A DNA stretch of 64,000 nucleotides from an uncultured Flavobacteriales bacterium (GCA_946480085.1 CAMLHZ010000002.1:434001-498000); one strand, 5' to 3'; shown: positions 9,336 to 18,003, counted from the stretch's first letter. A program made the numbers and translations. The notes: generated by a model not told the origin, from the sequence alone.

Positions 9336-10465
9336 GAGTAGTTTTTCCACACAAAATCCTGACCATTGTGTGATATTTCATTAAAACTATCTAATTCTGT
9401 TCTAGAAATCACAATTTTTTCGACGAACTCCTGCAAATCTTCCGCTAAGAGAATGTTTTTCCCGTTCGTAGCACCAAGTGCGTTGTTAACCAGAGGAGTT
9501 GTAATGCATGGAAGTGTGCTGGCCATGGCTTCCAAAAGTTTGTTTTGCAATCCGGTTCCAATGAAAAGTGGAGCAACAAAAATGTGGGCGCTTTGATATG
9601 AATAGCGAATATCATCTACCCAGCCGGAAACGGTGATTTGCGAATTTGCTAATGAAAGCACTTCCTTGTCTGGACTAGCACCAGCAAGAAGTAAACTCAA
9701 CTGAAGTCCTTTTTTGTTTAGTTCCGGCAAAATTTGTTTGGCTAAATACTGCGCAGCACTAATGTTTGGTGCATAACTGAAATTTCCGGTAAAAATGAGA
9801 TCGTATTTTTTCTCAACGCCTAATTTCTCGAAGAAACTTTGGTCAACTCCGTTGGGAACAACATGGATTTTATTCTTCTTTGGATGATGAATGTGGTTTT
9901 TATCTTGCTCAGATATGATGATGTGGTTTTCGAAGTAGTCGAAAGTTAGCGTCTCATACCTTCTCAACCGTTTCGTTTCCATTTTATAGAACCAGCTTTT
10001 GTAGAATGGCTCAGTATCAATTCTGCGTTCCATTCCTTTGCTTAATGCATCCATATAGTCAATGGTTTTGGAACAGAAATGGTAGTTCTTTACATATTCC
10101 GAACAACGCACCAACTGACAGTAAATATGGTTCGGTTTAACTTCATTTAAGATCGTTTCGATCTTTCTGCGAATAGATGGCCGGTAGAAATACTGAATCT
10201 GAAAAGGCTTGTTCGAGAAAACACTAAGGAACAGTTGAAGCAGCAGCCCCGGTTTTGTAAGTTTGAAAATGTGAATGGCTTTACAGAATTCTTTGACACG
10301 TTCAAATTCCGATGATGTTACCTCTTTATCAGAAACACAGATTAGCGTAATACTATAGATTTCGGAAAGTGATTTGAGGTGATAATATGCACGAAGCTTG
10401 TCACCTTTTTCTAACGGAAAGGGAAAGCGGGATAAACAAACAACTATGTCCTTTTTATTTTCCAA
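9278..10465 (-). CDS. GT4-type glycosyltransferase (second of pair)
   Basis: 395 residues. The N-terminal block SRFPFPLEKGDKLRAYYHLK resembles TIGR03087-type glycosyltransferases. The C-terminal half has the GT-B donor-binding pattern: VVPNGVD, IFTGNFSYAPN, VSGWVDDIRYSY, and APLFIGTGLQNKLLEAMAS, where the Glu of the EX7E-like motif contacts the nucleotide sugar. It probably adds a sugar to a surface glycan or lipid on the cytoplasmic face. The only plausible start is TTG at 10465, overlapping the upstream glycosyltransferase by 11 bases. Acceptor and sugar cannot be inferred. Confidence 0.8.
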   Translation of the reverse strand: MENKKDIVVCLSRFPFPLEKGDKLRAYYHLKSLSEIYSITLICVSDKEVTSSEFERVKEFCKAIHIFKLTKPGLLLQLFLSVFSNKPFQIQYFYRPSIRRKIETILNEVKPNHIYCQLVRCSEYVKNYHFCSKTIDYMDALSKGMERRIDTEPFYKSWFYKMETKRLRRYETLTFDYFENHIIISEQDKNHIHHPKKNKIHVVPNGVDQSFFEKLGVEKKYDLIFTGNFSYAPNISAAQYLAKQILPELNKKGLQLSLLLAGASPDKEVLSLANSQITVSGWVDDIRYSYQSAHIFVAPLFIGTGLQNKLLEAMASTLPCITTPLVNNALGATNGKNILLAEDLQEFVEKIVISRTELDSFNEISHNGQDFVWKNYSWQTQNSKLLLLLSSSPQF

Positions 10466-11600
10466 AAGCTTCGTTTAAGATTCTCTTTACAGCCGCAAAA
10501 CTATGCTTTTCTTGAATATAGTTTTTTCCCTGGTCACTTATCTGACGGAAATAAACGTCATCTGTTTTTAATCGTTCAATTGCCGTTATAAGTTCGGTTT
10601 TATTTTTCACCATGATCAATCCGGCTTCTTTTTCAATTCCTTGCGCGCCAAAATCGGTTGTAATAACCGGAACACCGGCACCAAGTGCTTCAAGTATTTT
10701 TACTTTGATTCCGCTTCCACTGAAACTTGGCGCAACTAAAATTCCATGTGCAACCATGAATTTCTCTACATTTTCAACGCGTCCAATCAATTGAACAGCA
10801 TTCGGAACTTTTTCAGCAGAATAGTTTTCGTTGAAACCTCCTGCAATGGTGATTTTATGCCTTTGGAAGTTCTCATCTTGCCAGCATTCCAAAAGATAAT
10901 TTACCGTATCGATGTTTGGTCCCCAATTATTCGAACCAATGAAATAACAAGCCCTGTTTTCAATTTTTAAAGTCGATTTTTGGGCAATATGAATGGGAAA
11001 TAACCTTGTTTTGGAATGGGGTAGAAGCTCGTTGAAAATTTGTAGGTCTTCTTTACTGATGCAAAGATTCAACTGTGTTTTGGAAATCAATTGGAGTTCT
11101 GCTTTCTTCAGTTGTTTTGCCTGAATTTTATAAAGCCACTTTTTCAGTAAAGATTGTTGCTTAGAAAGCGTTATCCAATTTAGAAATTCTACATTATGGC
11201 TTCTAAGCCAGATCTTAGCTGATCCCTGCTGTTTCGATTGATCTAAAGCATAAAGCGAAAACAAACTATCGCAAATGATTAAATCGTATTTATTCTTAGT
11301 TAAAAATGAGCTTAAACCCTTAGTTCTAAAACGCTGAAGAATATAGCTTCTTCCAATAAGTAAAGAGAATAGAAAAGGAATCAGTTTAATTTCAGTAGGC
11401 ACAAATTCATTTTCGAAATGTTCAAATTTGGAGTTGAAGTAGTCCTTGGACTCTGATGTAAACGGATGTTTATGCGTTGAAAGAATGTATGCATCTGCTT
11501 TATTTTCATCCGTCAATACATCTGCAAATTGCCGCATTGCAAAAGTTCCGCCATCTACATTGGGAACCGGAGGTTTATGTGCGATGTATAGAATTCTCAT
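10455..11600 (-). CDS. GT4-type glycosyltransferase (first of pair)
   Basis: 381 residues. It opens with MRILYIAHKPPVPNVDGGTF, the usual GT4 acceptor-side loop. A donor-binding half follows with SNNWGPNIDTVNYLL, IGRVENVEKFM, and PSFSGSGIKVKILEALGAG, where the Glu of the EX7E-like motif sits. The fold is GT-B. It overlaps the LptF/G-type permease by 4 bases (ATGA) upstream and the second glycosyltransferase by 11 bases downstream. The three are therefore translationally coupled, which suggests that surface glycan or lipopolysaccharide synthesis is tied to its transport. Confidence 0.82.
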   Translation of the reverse strand: MRILYIAHKPPVPNVDGGTFAMRQFADVLTDENKADAYILSTHKHPFTSESKDYFNSKFEHFENEFVPTEIKLIPFLFSLLIGRSYILQRFRTKGLSSFLTKNKYDLIICDSLFSLYALDQSKQQGSAKIWLRSHNVEFLNWITLSKQQSLLKKWLYKIQAKQLKKAELQLISKTQLNLCISKEDLQIFNELLPHSKTRLFPIHIAQKSTLKIENRACYFIGSNNWGPNIDTVNYLLECWQDENFQRHKITIAGGFNENYSAEKVPNAVQLIGRVENVEKFMVAHGILVAPSFSGSGIKVKILEALGAGVPVITTDFGAQGIEKEAGLIMVKNKTELITAIERLKTDDVYFRQISDQGKNYIQEKHSFAAVKRILNEAFGK

Positions 11601-13063
11601 TTTCGGAATCCAAAGCTTAAAAGAATTCGCCAGGTTTTACGTTCAAAAACACGAAGGTCGTTAGAAGCTGCTGTCATTAATACAATTGCAAAGGGTGACA
11701 AAACAACTGTCGGCATCCACATTCCCCAGAATGGTGAGATACTTCCTGTGTCAGCTAGACTTTCACCAATACTAAAAAGAACGAAGTAAACCATGAAAAG
11801 CAACGCTGCAATTACTACCGGTGCACCAAATCCTCCTTTTCGAACAATTGCTCCCAAGGGCGCTCCAACGAAGAAAAGTATTAAAACTGCTGCAGAAAGC
11901 GCAAATTTTCTGTGGAATTCAAGTAGAAACTTCCCATTGCTGTTCTCCAGACTTTCGTAAATCAATTTCTCGTTTTCAAGATTTTGGTTCAGGTTTCTGA
12001 GATTAACGATTGCTGCATTCAAAGCTGCTTTTCGTTCGTTGGCATCAAAATCTTTTATCGTCAGTGTTTTCTCAGGAATCTCCTGAATGCTATCCTTCAA
12101 TTGTGTTGGACGACCATTATTCGAAGCTTTAAAAACAATTGACTGAAAAAGTGGTCGCTCCATTTTGCGCGACTTTTTAAAATCGACACATCGTTTGTCG
12201 CTTTCGCGCTGCATACTGTCTCGTGCTTCCTGAATTTGGAAAACGTTCAACATTTCGTATTCATCCTTAAACAGGTCCTCTTGACTTCTATTCAAGTTGA
12301 AGCCCATCAAACTCATTTTATAAGTTGCTTCGGTGAATTCAATATCGTTTGCCGGTCTGCTCGATGATCCCTTCAGAATGAATTGTCCTTTCGGCGGAAA
12401 AATAGGTGGCAACGAATTTAATTCTTCAATCACTTTTCCGTTTTTCATTTGGAATAGCAGATAATCGCCGCGTTTACTTCGATAGATGGTTCCCGAATCG
12501 GCTTTTATTGTTTTTGAAACTTGAGGTTCACTATAATCGTGAATGGTAATTCCGTAAAAGGTGTTGTCCTTTCCGCTTTCTACTTTAATGGCGTATTGAT
12601 CAATTTCCTTAGAATAGGAGCCTGGTTTTAAAAGAATGGAAACCTTTGTTTGCTGAATATCGAAAATAAGGGAATGCCATTTCAGATTAGCAACGGGAAT
12701 TACATAGTTTGAAAAGAAGAATGTTCCCGTGGCAATAAGAAGCACAACAAAAATCAATGGTCGCATAATCTTTAGCAGCGGTAAGCCAGAAGATTTGAGG
12801 GCAGTTAACTCATTGTTCTCAGCAAGATTTCCTAAAGTCATAATTGAACTTAGGAGAATTGCCAATGGAAGCGCAAGTGGAATTAAACCAGCGGAAACAT
12901 AGAAAATCAATTCAGTTAAAACGCCCACTGACAATCCTTTCCCCATTAAATCGTCGATGTATTTCCATGTAAACTGCATGATAAGCATGAACATAGAAAT
13001 AGCGAAGGTCACAACGAAAGGACCTATGAAAGAACGAATACTAAAAATGGTAAGTTTCTTCAC
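11597..13063 (-). CDS. LptF/LptG family permease (YjgP/YjgQ)
   Basis: 488 residues, start GTG at 13063. The layout is that of the LPS export permeases: membrane segments in the first 120 residues, including the family motif LAENNELTALKSSGL near residue 80, a long periplasmic domain (about 130-390), and three C-terminal membrane segments beginning at FALSAAVLILFFVGAPLGA. Together with LptB it extracts lipopolysaccharide from the inner membrane. The periplasmic domain is somewhat expanded, as is usual in Bacteroidota. It is the first gene of an operon with two glycosyltransferases and a lipoprotein. Whether it is the F or G partner cannot be told. Confidence 0.9.
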   Translation of the reverse strand: MKKLTIFSIRSFIGPFVVTFAISMFMLIMQFTWKYIDDLMGKGLSVGVLTELIFYVSAGLIPLALPLAILLSSIMTLGNLAENNELTALKSSGLPLLKIMRPLIFVVLLIATGTFFFSNYVIPVANLKWHSLIFDIQQTKVSILLKPGSYSKEIDQYAIKVESGKDNTFYGITIHDYSEPQVSKTIKADSGTIYRSKRGDYLLFQMKNGKVIEELNSLPPIFPPKGQFILKGSSSRPANDIEFTEATYKMSLMGFNLNRSQEDLFKDEYEMLNVFQIQEARDSMQRESDKRCVDFKKSRKMERPLFQSIVFKASNNGRPTQLKDSIQEIPEKTLTIKDFDANERKAALNAAIVNLRNLNQNLENEKLIYESLENSNGKFLLEFHRKFALSAAVLILFFVGAPLGAIVRKGGFGAPVVIAALLFMVYFVLFSIGESLADTGSISPFWGMWMPTVVLSPFAIVLMTAASNDLRVFERKTWRILLSFGFRK

Positions 13064-13109
13064 AATGCTACTTAGGCAAAGATAACCAGAAATAAAGGAA
13101 AGCTATGAA

Positions 13110-13499
13110 TTAAGCACCAATTACTCTACGCAAGTTTTGGATTTGCTTTTCCCACAGTCGTTTAATTTCGTCGTGTTCATTTGGTTCGGCATAATCTGTT
13201 ACTGTAAAAATGACAGCTTTCGTCATTGGATCAATAGTGTATTTCATCTCAAAGAAGGTATCTAACTCATCTTCTTCATCAAAAATCCATTGCCACTTTA
13301 TGCTTTCACCTTGCTTTTTATTTATCAAGCGAGCTTGCTCTTCGCTTTTGTCCCATTCGAAAGTATACACTTCGTCACGAACAAAAACATCGTCAGCAAA
13401 CCATTCACTTAAACCATCAGGAGTAGAAATTAGTTTATCAAGCACTTTAGGAGAAGTTTTTAGCACATATTCCAATTCGAATTTTTCCTTATTTGCCAT
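13110..13499 (-). CDS. START-like domain protein
   Basis: 129 residues. The pattern EYVLKTSPKVLDKLISTPDGLSEWFADDV, read in parts, and the later KWQWIFDEEDELDTFFEM match the Bacteroidota START-like family related to the AHSA1/SRPBCC fold, a small helix-grip pocket that can hold a hydrophobic ligand. No ligand or partner is known to me. It is transcribed away from the membrane methyltransferase at 13561 and is separated from the permease gene by 46 bases. The protein is full length. Confidence 0.82.
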   Translation of the reverse strand: MANKEKFELEYVLKTSPKVLDKLISTPDGLSEWFADDVFVRDEVYTFEWDKSEEQARLINKKQGESIKWQWIFDEEDELDTFFEMKYTIDPMTKAVIFTVTDYAEPNEHDEIKRLWEKQIQNLRRVIGA

Positions 13500-13560
13500 A
13501 CTAGCTTAATAATATTAATTTCGCGATATAATTCAGGTCGCAATATACATAAATCTTTTC

Positions 13561-14313
13561 ATGGCATTAGTACATAGTTTCGAGAAAAATGGTAACAAAT
13601 TGTTCAAGTATCGTGGACAAATTCCGGTGATTCTCTTTGTTTTAGCAGTTCCGGTTATCTACTTCACTGATGTCAAATGCATCATGGATAACGATCAACT
13701 TTACTATATATTACTTGGAGTTGCAATTGCAATGTCAATTGCCGGTCAAGTAATTAGAGCAATTGCGATTGGTACGAGTAATAAAAACACTTCGGGTAGA
13801 AATACGAGTGAAGGTCAAGTTGCTGAAGCACTGAACACTAAAGGGATTTATTCAACTGTTCGTCACCCACTTTACTTAGGAAACTATTTTATGTGGATTG
13901 GAATTGTTGCATTTACATTCAATATTTATTTTTTCATCATTGTCAGTTTGTTGTTCTGGCTTTACTATGAGCGAATCATGTTTGCAGAAGAACGTTTCTT
14001 AGAAAGAAAATTTGGTGATTCTTATGTGAATTGGTCTATGAAAGTTCCTGCATTCTGGCCTTCAATGAAGAACCGTGAAAAAGGCGATATCAGTTTTTCT
14101 ATGAAAACGATTTTACGTCGTGAATATGCAGGTATTTCTGCAACGGCAATTGGTTTTATTTTTGTGGCTTACGTGAGAGAGTGGACAATACTCGGTAAAG
14201 TACCAATGGAAATTAAATATGTTTATTGGTTGGCAGGAGCATTACTTTTCAGTTTGATTCTCAGAACACTAAAGCACAGTACAAAAATTTTATTCGAAGA
14301 AGATCGTTCGTAG
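13561..14313 (+). CDS. Isoprenylcysteine/phospholipid methyltransferase family membrane protein
   Basis: 250 residues with about six membrane segments. The conserved C-terminal signature of the PEMT/ICMT family is clear: GIYSTVRHPLYLGNYFMW near residue 100, then YYERIMFAEERFLERKFGDSY near 140, with the RHP and EE residues that bind SAM. Members methylate lipids or thiols at the membrane surface; the substrate here is unknown. A further pair of membrane segments after residue 180 is an extension relative to the shortest members. The tRNA-Met gene follows 74 bases downstream with its own promoter. Confidence 0.8.
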   Translation: MALVHSFEKNGNKLFKYRGQIPVILFVLAVPVIYFTDVKCIMDNDQLYYILLGVAIAMSIAGQVIRAIAIGTSNKNTSGRNTSEGQVAEALNTKGIYSTVRHPLYLGNYFMWIGIVAFTFNIYFFIIVSLLFWLYYERIMFAEERFLERKFGDSYVNWSMKVPAFWPSMKNREKGDISFSMKTILRREYAGISATAIGFIFVAYVREWTILGKVPMEIKYVYWLAGALLFSLILRTLKHSTKILFEEDRS

Positions 14314-14315
14314 TA

Positions 14316-14345
14316 TTGCGAAAGTAAAAAAACGTTCTAACTTTG
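14316..14345 (+). promoter_or_regulatory. Promoter of tRNA-Met
   Basis: A TTG (14316-14318) lies 19 bases before TAACTTTG (14338-14345). This matches the Bacteroidota -33 TTG and -7 TAnnTTTG elements. The tRNA begins 42 bases further on. Confidence 0.65.
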
Positions 14346-14387
14346 CACCTCCAAAACGCTCAGATATGATTGTTTTGAGAAGTAAAT

Positions 14388-14461
14388 GGCGAGGTAGCTC
14401 AGTTGGTTAGAGCGCCGGATTCATAACCCGGAGGTCGGGAGTTCAAATCTCCCTCTCGCTA
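14388..14461 (+). tRNA. tRNA-Met (CAT)
   Basis: The cloverleaf can be drawn in full: acceptor GGCGAGG with TCTCGCT (two G-U pairs), D stem GCTC/GAGC, anticodon loop TTCATAA with anticodon CAT at 14422-14424, and T stem GGGAG/CTCCC around TTCAAAT. The discriminator is A and CCA is not encoded. The anticodon stem has an A-C mismatch at its loop end. It lacks the three G-C pairs of initiator tRNA, so it is an elongator type. A lysidine-modified tRNA-Ile(CAT) is not fully excluded. Confidence 0.93.
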
Positions 14462-14462
14462 C

Positions 14463-14492
14463 AAAAAGGAAACAGAGATGTTTCCTTTTTTT
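14463..14492 (+). terminator. tRNA-Met terminator
   Basis: AAAAAGGAAAC (14463-14473) pairs with GTTTCCTTTTT (14480-14490) across the loop AGAGAT, followed by more T. It lies directly behind the tRNA. Confidence 0.85.
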
Positions 14493-14503
14493 GTTTCTAC
14501 ATA

Positions 14504-14593
14504 TTAGAGCGCCAGATTCATATCCCGTCTGGGGTGGATGGGAGTTCCCTGTCTGCCTGATAGGCATTCAGGCAGGAAATCTCCCTCTCGCTA
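14504..14593 (+). pseudogene. Truncated tRNA-Met copy with inserted hairpin
   Basis: TTAGAGCGCC-GATTCATA-CCCG...GGGAGTTC repeats the 3' two thirds of the tRNA-Met 97 bases upstream, with a few substitutions and an added TCTG in the anticodon stem. At the T loop, after TTC, 29 bases are inserted (14548-14576). They fold as CTGCCTGA, loop TAGGCAT, TCAGGCAG. The tRNA sequence then resumes exactly with AAATCTCCCTCTCGCTA. The 5' acceptor and D-arm half is missing, so no functional tRNA can form. Confidence 0.85.
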
Positions 14594-14594
14594 C

Positions 14595-14624
14595 AAAAAA
14601 GGAAGCTCATTGCTTCCTTTTTTT
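14595..14624 (+). terminator. Terminator behind the tRNA copy
   Basis: AAAAAAGGAAGC (14595-14606), loop TCATT, then GCTTCC and a T run. It parallels the terminator of the intact tRNA, so the duplication included tRNA and terminator together. Confidence 0.75.
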
Positions 14625-14815
14625 GTTTGTATGTTTTTTTATCGTGATTTCGCTGCATCCCGACACTTAAAAGGTTGGGACACCCAATCTGACACCGTAA
14701 AAACAAATCTTCACTCTCTTGCTGCCGTCAGATTGAGTAGTTCGATCTGCGTTAGTAGATCGAACGTATCGAAATCAAGGCAGGGATTTTCAAATATTCT
14801 TCTATTTTTGCTTGT
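14625..14815. other. Non-coding stretch with a large hairpin
   Basis: No gene is apparent. Between 14722 and 14783 a nested inverted repeat occurs: CTGCC (14722-14726) with GGCAG (14779-14783), and inside it TTCGATCT (14741-14748) with AGATCGAA (14757-14764). It may be another palindromic repeat or a terminator. The -7 box of the next gene lies at 14803. Confidence 0.5.
14803..14810 (+). promoter_or_regulatory. -7 box TATTTTTG, only 5 bases before ATG
   Basis: TATTTTTG fits TAnnTTTG. Five bases separate it from the ATG at 14816, so transcription should begin at or next to the start codon (leaderless mRNA). Confidence 0.5.
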
Positions 14816-15433
14816 ATGAAGTTCTTAGGAATTGCCTTCGTTACTATTGTTTTTGTGGTTAGTTGCACAACCAAATCTACTGGTAGCAGATCGCGGAATA
14901 TTTCTGTTGACACCACAAAAAATTCCGATTCTATTCCTTTCGTTTGCATTATTGATACTCCGATTTGTTCTGACGCTGGCTGCACAGGAACTTATAAAGG
15001 TGTAGAATTCATTGATCCGGCTTATATGGACAAGTATGGACTGAATGGAACTGATGTCGCGCATCAATATTCCAATAAAATGTGTGAATATGTTGGGAAA
15101 CACTTGAAATACTTATATTCCATTGGTCAATATTCTAAAGTGGATTTTTCCAAAATAAAGCTTCAAACCATTGGAATGGATGAAGGGAAGAATTATGTAG
15201 AATATAGAGTCGAAATTCCTTTTATCTCAGTATCCAAAGAGTTTGCTACTACAGGCTTTGATCATTGTGGCGGTTGGGGGCATACACCTGAAATCAAGAA
15301 ACGTAAGTTCGATTTGCTGAATAGTTCTAAGAAAATCGTAAAAAACAGAAAACTGTGGGTGAGTAGATTGTTCAAAACCAAAGAAGGTTTGGAAGAATAT
15401 TGGATTCAGTGGCAGCATTCTGAATACCAATAA
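14816..15433 (+). CDS. Predicted lipoprotein of unknown function
   Basis: 205 residues. The leader MKFLGIAFVTIVFVVSC ends in a lipobox Cys at about residue 17. The mature protein has a cysteine-containing segment (DTPICSDAGCTGTYKG) and a later FDHCGGWGHTPE motif; no family is recognised. GCTGTYKGVEFI with DVAHQYSNKMCEYVGKHLK might form a small alpha/beta domain. It is read with the PhnA gene but has its own -7 box. No SD sequence is visible because the predicted transcript has almost no leader. Confidence 0.65.
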   Translation: MKFLGIAFVTIVFVVSCTTKSTGSRSRNISVDTTKNSDSIPFVCIIDTPICSDAGCTGTYKGVEFIDPAYMDKYGLNGTDVAHQYSNKMCEYVGKHLKYLYSIGQYSKVDFSKIKLQTIGMDEGKNYVEYRVEIPFISVSKEFATTGFDHCGGWGHTPEIKKRKFDLLNSSKKIVKNRKLWVSRLFKTKEGLEEYWIQWQHSEYQ

Positions 15434-15464
15434 GATTAATTTTGAGATTATCCAATTTTCCTCT

Positions 15465-15492
15465 TTTGGCTTTTAGCTTTCCTCTATATTTG
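15465..15492 (+). promoter_or_regulatory. Promoter of the PhnA gene, leaderless geometry
   Basis: TTTG (15465-15468) and TATATTTG (15485-15492) are 16 bases apart. The ATG at 15497 follows after only 4 bases, which puts the expected start of transcription at the ATG. Confidence 0.6.
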
Positions 15493-15496
15493 CTTT

Positions 15497-16063
15497 ATGA
15501 AATTTGAAAAAGAACTATTGAATAGAAGCGGGGCTTCATGTGAAATAAGTGGAGTAGGGAACGACTTGGTTTCTTTCCTTGTGTCTCCTAAATCTGGCGA
15601 GAGTGTTGAACATTATGTTTTGATCAATTCCGGACTGAAAAATCAATTGGACGGAACTTCTGATATTGAAGCTAACCAATGGCGTGGATTAACAGAAAGC
15701 ATGTGGAGTGAAGTAGAAGCTGTTAAAGTGGTTGCGTTTCGTGCGTTGCATTTGTTGAAAGAAGAAACGTGGGCTCAAGATCTGTTGGAGCAAATCTATT
15801 TAGACGATGACACACTTGAATGGGCAAAATCAGGAGTCGAGGACGAAGATGCTATCAAACACTTCGATTCCAATGGAGTCCAGTTAAAATCGGGCGATTC
15901 TGTTGTATTAATCAAAGACCTTGATGTAAAAGGAAGCAGTATAATTGCCAAGCGTGGAACTGCTGTTCGAAACATTAAACTAGTTCACAACGATCCTGAT
16001 TTAATTGAAGGAAAAGTCAATACACAAACAATTTATATTCGAACGGAGTTCGTAAAGAAATGA
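15497..16063 (+). CDS. PhnA domain protein
   Basis: 188 residues. The last 70 residues are the PhnA (YjdM) domain: DSNGVQLKSGDSVVLIKDL, KGSS, KRGTAVRNIKLV, and the terminal RTEFVKK. Despite the name, PhnA is not shown to act in phosphonate use. The N-terminal 115 residues replace the zinc ribbon of the E. coli protein with a longer, acidic region (WRGLTESMWSEVEAVKV). This longer architecture is, as I recall it, usual in Bacteroidota. Function unknown, probably cytoplasmic. Confidence 0.85.
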   Translation: MKFEKELLNRSGASCEISGVGNDLVSFLVSPKSGESVEHYVLINSGLKNQLDGTSDIEANQWRGLTESMWSEVEAVKVVAFRALHLLKEETWAQDLLEQIYLDDDTLEWAKSGVEDEDAIKHFDSNGVQLKSGDSVVLIKDLDVKGSSIIAKRGTAVRNIKLVHNDPDLIEGKVNTQTIYIRTEFVKK

Positions 16064-16143
16064 TGTTAAAGAAATCATAATTCGCCAACTGAGCCTTTTC
16101 ATTGACGTTTTACTTGTAAATTTAACTACAAAACAATCTAATT

Positions 16144-17265
16144 ATGGCAGAAATACTTGATGATATCAAATCGGAAAAGAGAAGTGTTGCACGTACTCGA
16201 TTAATATGGGGATTACGAATTTTCTTATCTGTAATGTTCCTTTTTTCCGCATTCTCTAAATTGTATCCAAGTCCGGCTTTGGGATTAGGAACTTTTGAAG
16301 GAAAGCAGTTGATTCCAATGGGATTTAGTCCGGAATGGGCCGCTATTTTTTCCAGAACTATTGTAGGAGGTGAATTCGCGCTTGGTTTGGGTTTATTATT
16401 GCCTCATTACTTTAGACGATTAGTGATTCCTGCTGCAAGTTTATTGTTGCTCGTTTTCACTATTCACTTGTCTTATCAATATTTCACGAACGGAAACGAA
16501 GCCAACTGTGGTTGTTTTGGAAGCTTAATGCCGTTTAGTACCTTGGAATCGATTTTTAAGAATGTTGTTTTCCTTGGATTGTTTGGCTGGTTGTGGAAAT
16601 TGACCAAAGGTTTTGAAGACAAAAAGGTTCTTTGGATTCCGTTTGCCGAAGTTATTGCTTCAATAGCGATTGTAAGTTTGATTAGTACGAAAGCAGCGGT
16701 GTCACCAAGTCCGGTTGTTGTGGTTGAAGAGCCTGTAAAAAGCACTGTTTCTGTTGATAATGGTGGACAAACTCCAGATGCAAAGGAAAATCCTGTTCCA
16801 GGCAAAGCGGTTGAAGGTGATACGACGAAAAAAGCGAAACCTGCAAAAGTAGACGAACCGAAACAAGGAAAAAGTGGATTCAAGAATCAGTATGCTGATA
16901 TTGATAAAGGAAGAAAAATCTTGTGTTTCTTCGCCCCAGGATGCGAACATTGTAAAGAAGCCATTCGTGAATTGGTTGCGATTAAAAAGGCAGATCCTAA
17001 TTTTCCTGAATTAAAAATTGTATTCATGAATGAGGAACCTGAATTGATCCCTGAATTCTTCGATCAGGCAGGAATGAAATTCACATATAAGATTTTGGAG
17101 ATTGTAGAATTCTACACAGCAATGGGATCTAAGAATGACACCCCGAATATTTACTATATCTGGAATGGAAATGTGATCAAATCGTACAGTGGTACTGAGG
17201 ATCGCAAATTCAACGACAAAGAATTCAAGTCGCTAATCCAGAAAAAATATAGCGAAATCAAATAG
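16144..17265 (+). CDS. MauE/DoxX-type membrane domain fused to thioredoxin-like domain
   Basis: 373 residues. Residues 1-185 hold about five membrane segments and the MauE-type motif NEANCGCFGSL with a CxC pair. A low-complexity linker (about 195-245) rich in Pro, Lys, Glu and Val follows. The last 120 residues form a thioredoxin-like domain with the CxxC motif APGCEHCKEA. MauE-type proteins pass electrons across the membrane for periplasmic disulfide chemistry, so the fusion probably delivers reducing or oxidising equivalents to exported proteins. The exact substrate is unknown. It ends before a perfect bidirectional terminator. Confidence 0.85.
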   Translation: MAEILDDIKSEKRSVARTRLIWGLRIFLSVMFLFSAFSKLYPSPALGLGTFEGKQLIPMGFSPEWAAIFSRTIVGGEFALGLGLLLPHYFRRLVIPAASLLLLVFTIHLSYQYFTNGNEANCGCFGSLMPFSTLESIFKNVVFLGLFGWLWKLTKGFEDKKVLWIPFAEVIASIAIVSLISTKAAVSPSPVVVVEEPVKSTVSVDNGGQTPDAKENPVPGKAVEGDTTKKAKPAKVDEPKQGKSGFKNQYADIDKGRKILCFFAPGCEHCKEAIRELVAIKKADPNFPELKIVFMNEEPELIPEFFDQAGMKFTYKILEIVEFYTAMGSKNDTPNIYYIWNGNVIKSYSGTEDRKFNDKEFKSLIQKKYSEIK

Positions 17266-17276
17266 ATTTTTCTCAT

Positions 17277-17322
17277 AAACAAAAAAGCATCTTAACAATA
17301 TTGTTAAGATGCTTTTTTGTTT
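17277..17322. terminator. Bidirectional terminator, perfect 46-base palindrome
   Basis: The whole 46 bases read identically on both strands, centred on AACAATATTGTT between GCATCTT and AAGATGC, with A and T runs outside. It separates the convergent MauE-thioredoxin and nitroreductase genes. Confidence 0.9.
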
Positions 17323-17345
17323 CTTAATATAGTTGATTGAAAATT

Positions 17346-17978
17346 TTAGTTCACACTGGCAATGAAATCCTCTTTTGGTGTACGTACTTTTTTCAAGTTC
17401 ACCAACCAATCTTCACTTTCAGCTCTGTAACCAATTGGAAGAATAACTGTGCTTTTTAAACCTTGTTCTTTCAATCCAAGAAATTCATCCATTTTTGCCA
17501 TGTCGAAGCCTTCCATTGGAGTGGCATCCACTTTTTGTTCTGCCGCCGCGGCTATTGCTAGTGCAAAGGCAATATAACTTTGTTTCGCTGAGTGAATTGC
17601 ATGCCATTCTTGACCTAATGGTTCGTATATTCCCCAAAGCATAGTTTTATAGTCATCCATTGCATTTTCCGGTAAGCCACGTTCTTGAACGGTTCTGGAG
17701 AAAACGGTTTCAATGCGTTCTGCTGAATATCCGTCCCATGCTGCGAAAACCAGTAGATGTGAACAATCTGTAATTTGAGGTTGATCGAAAGCGAAGGTTC
17801 TGATTTCTTTCAATTGTTCAGGATCGCTGATCACAAATACTTTGTAGGGTTGCAATCCGGATGAAGATGGTGCGAAGCGTGCTGCTTCCAGAATGTAATC
17901 CAACTTTTCTTGAGGAACTTTTTGTCCATTCATTTTCTTAGTTGCGTATCGCCATTGCAAATCGTCTATAAGTGCCAT
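17346..17978 (-). CDS. NAD(P)H-dependent nitroreductase family oxidoreductase
   Basis: 210 residues. The FMN-binding N-terminus RYATKKMNGQKVP, then FAPSSSGLQPYKVFVISDP, and the C-terminal LPIGYRAESEDW identify the NfsB-like nitroreductase family. These enzymes reduce nitro compounds, quinones or enones with NAD(P)H. It diverges from an HxlR regulator at 18082 across 103 bases, an arrangement that recalls the quinone-responsive yodB-yodC pair of Bacillus. Regulation by that neighbour is inferred. All family blocks are present. Confidence 0.92.
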   Translation of the reverse strand: MALIDDLQWRYATKKMNGQKVPQEKLDYILEAARFAPSSSGLQPYKVFVISDPEQLKEIRTFAFDQPQITDCSHLLVFAAWDGYSAERIETVFSRTVQERGLPENAMDDYKTMLWGIYEPLGQEWHAIHSAKQSYIAFALAIAAAAEQKVDATPMEGFDMAKMDEFLGLKEQGLKSTVILPIGYRAESEDWLVNLKKVRTPKEDFIASVN

Positions 17979-18003
17979 ATTTTTTTCTATTTGTTTTGAA
18001 GAA

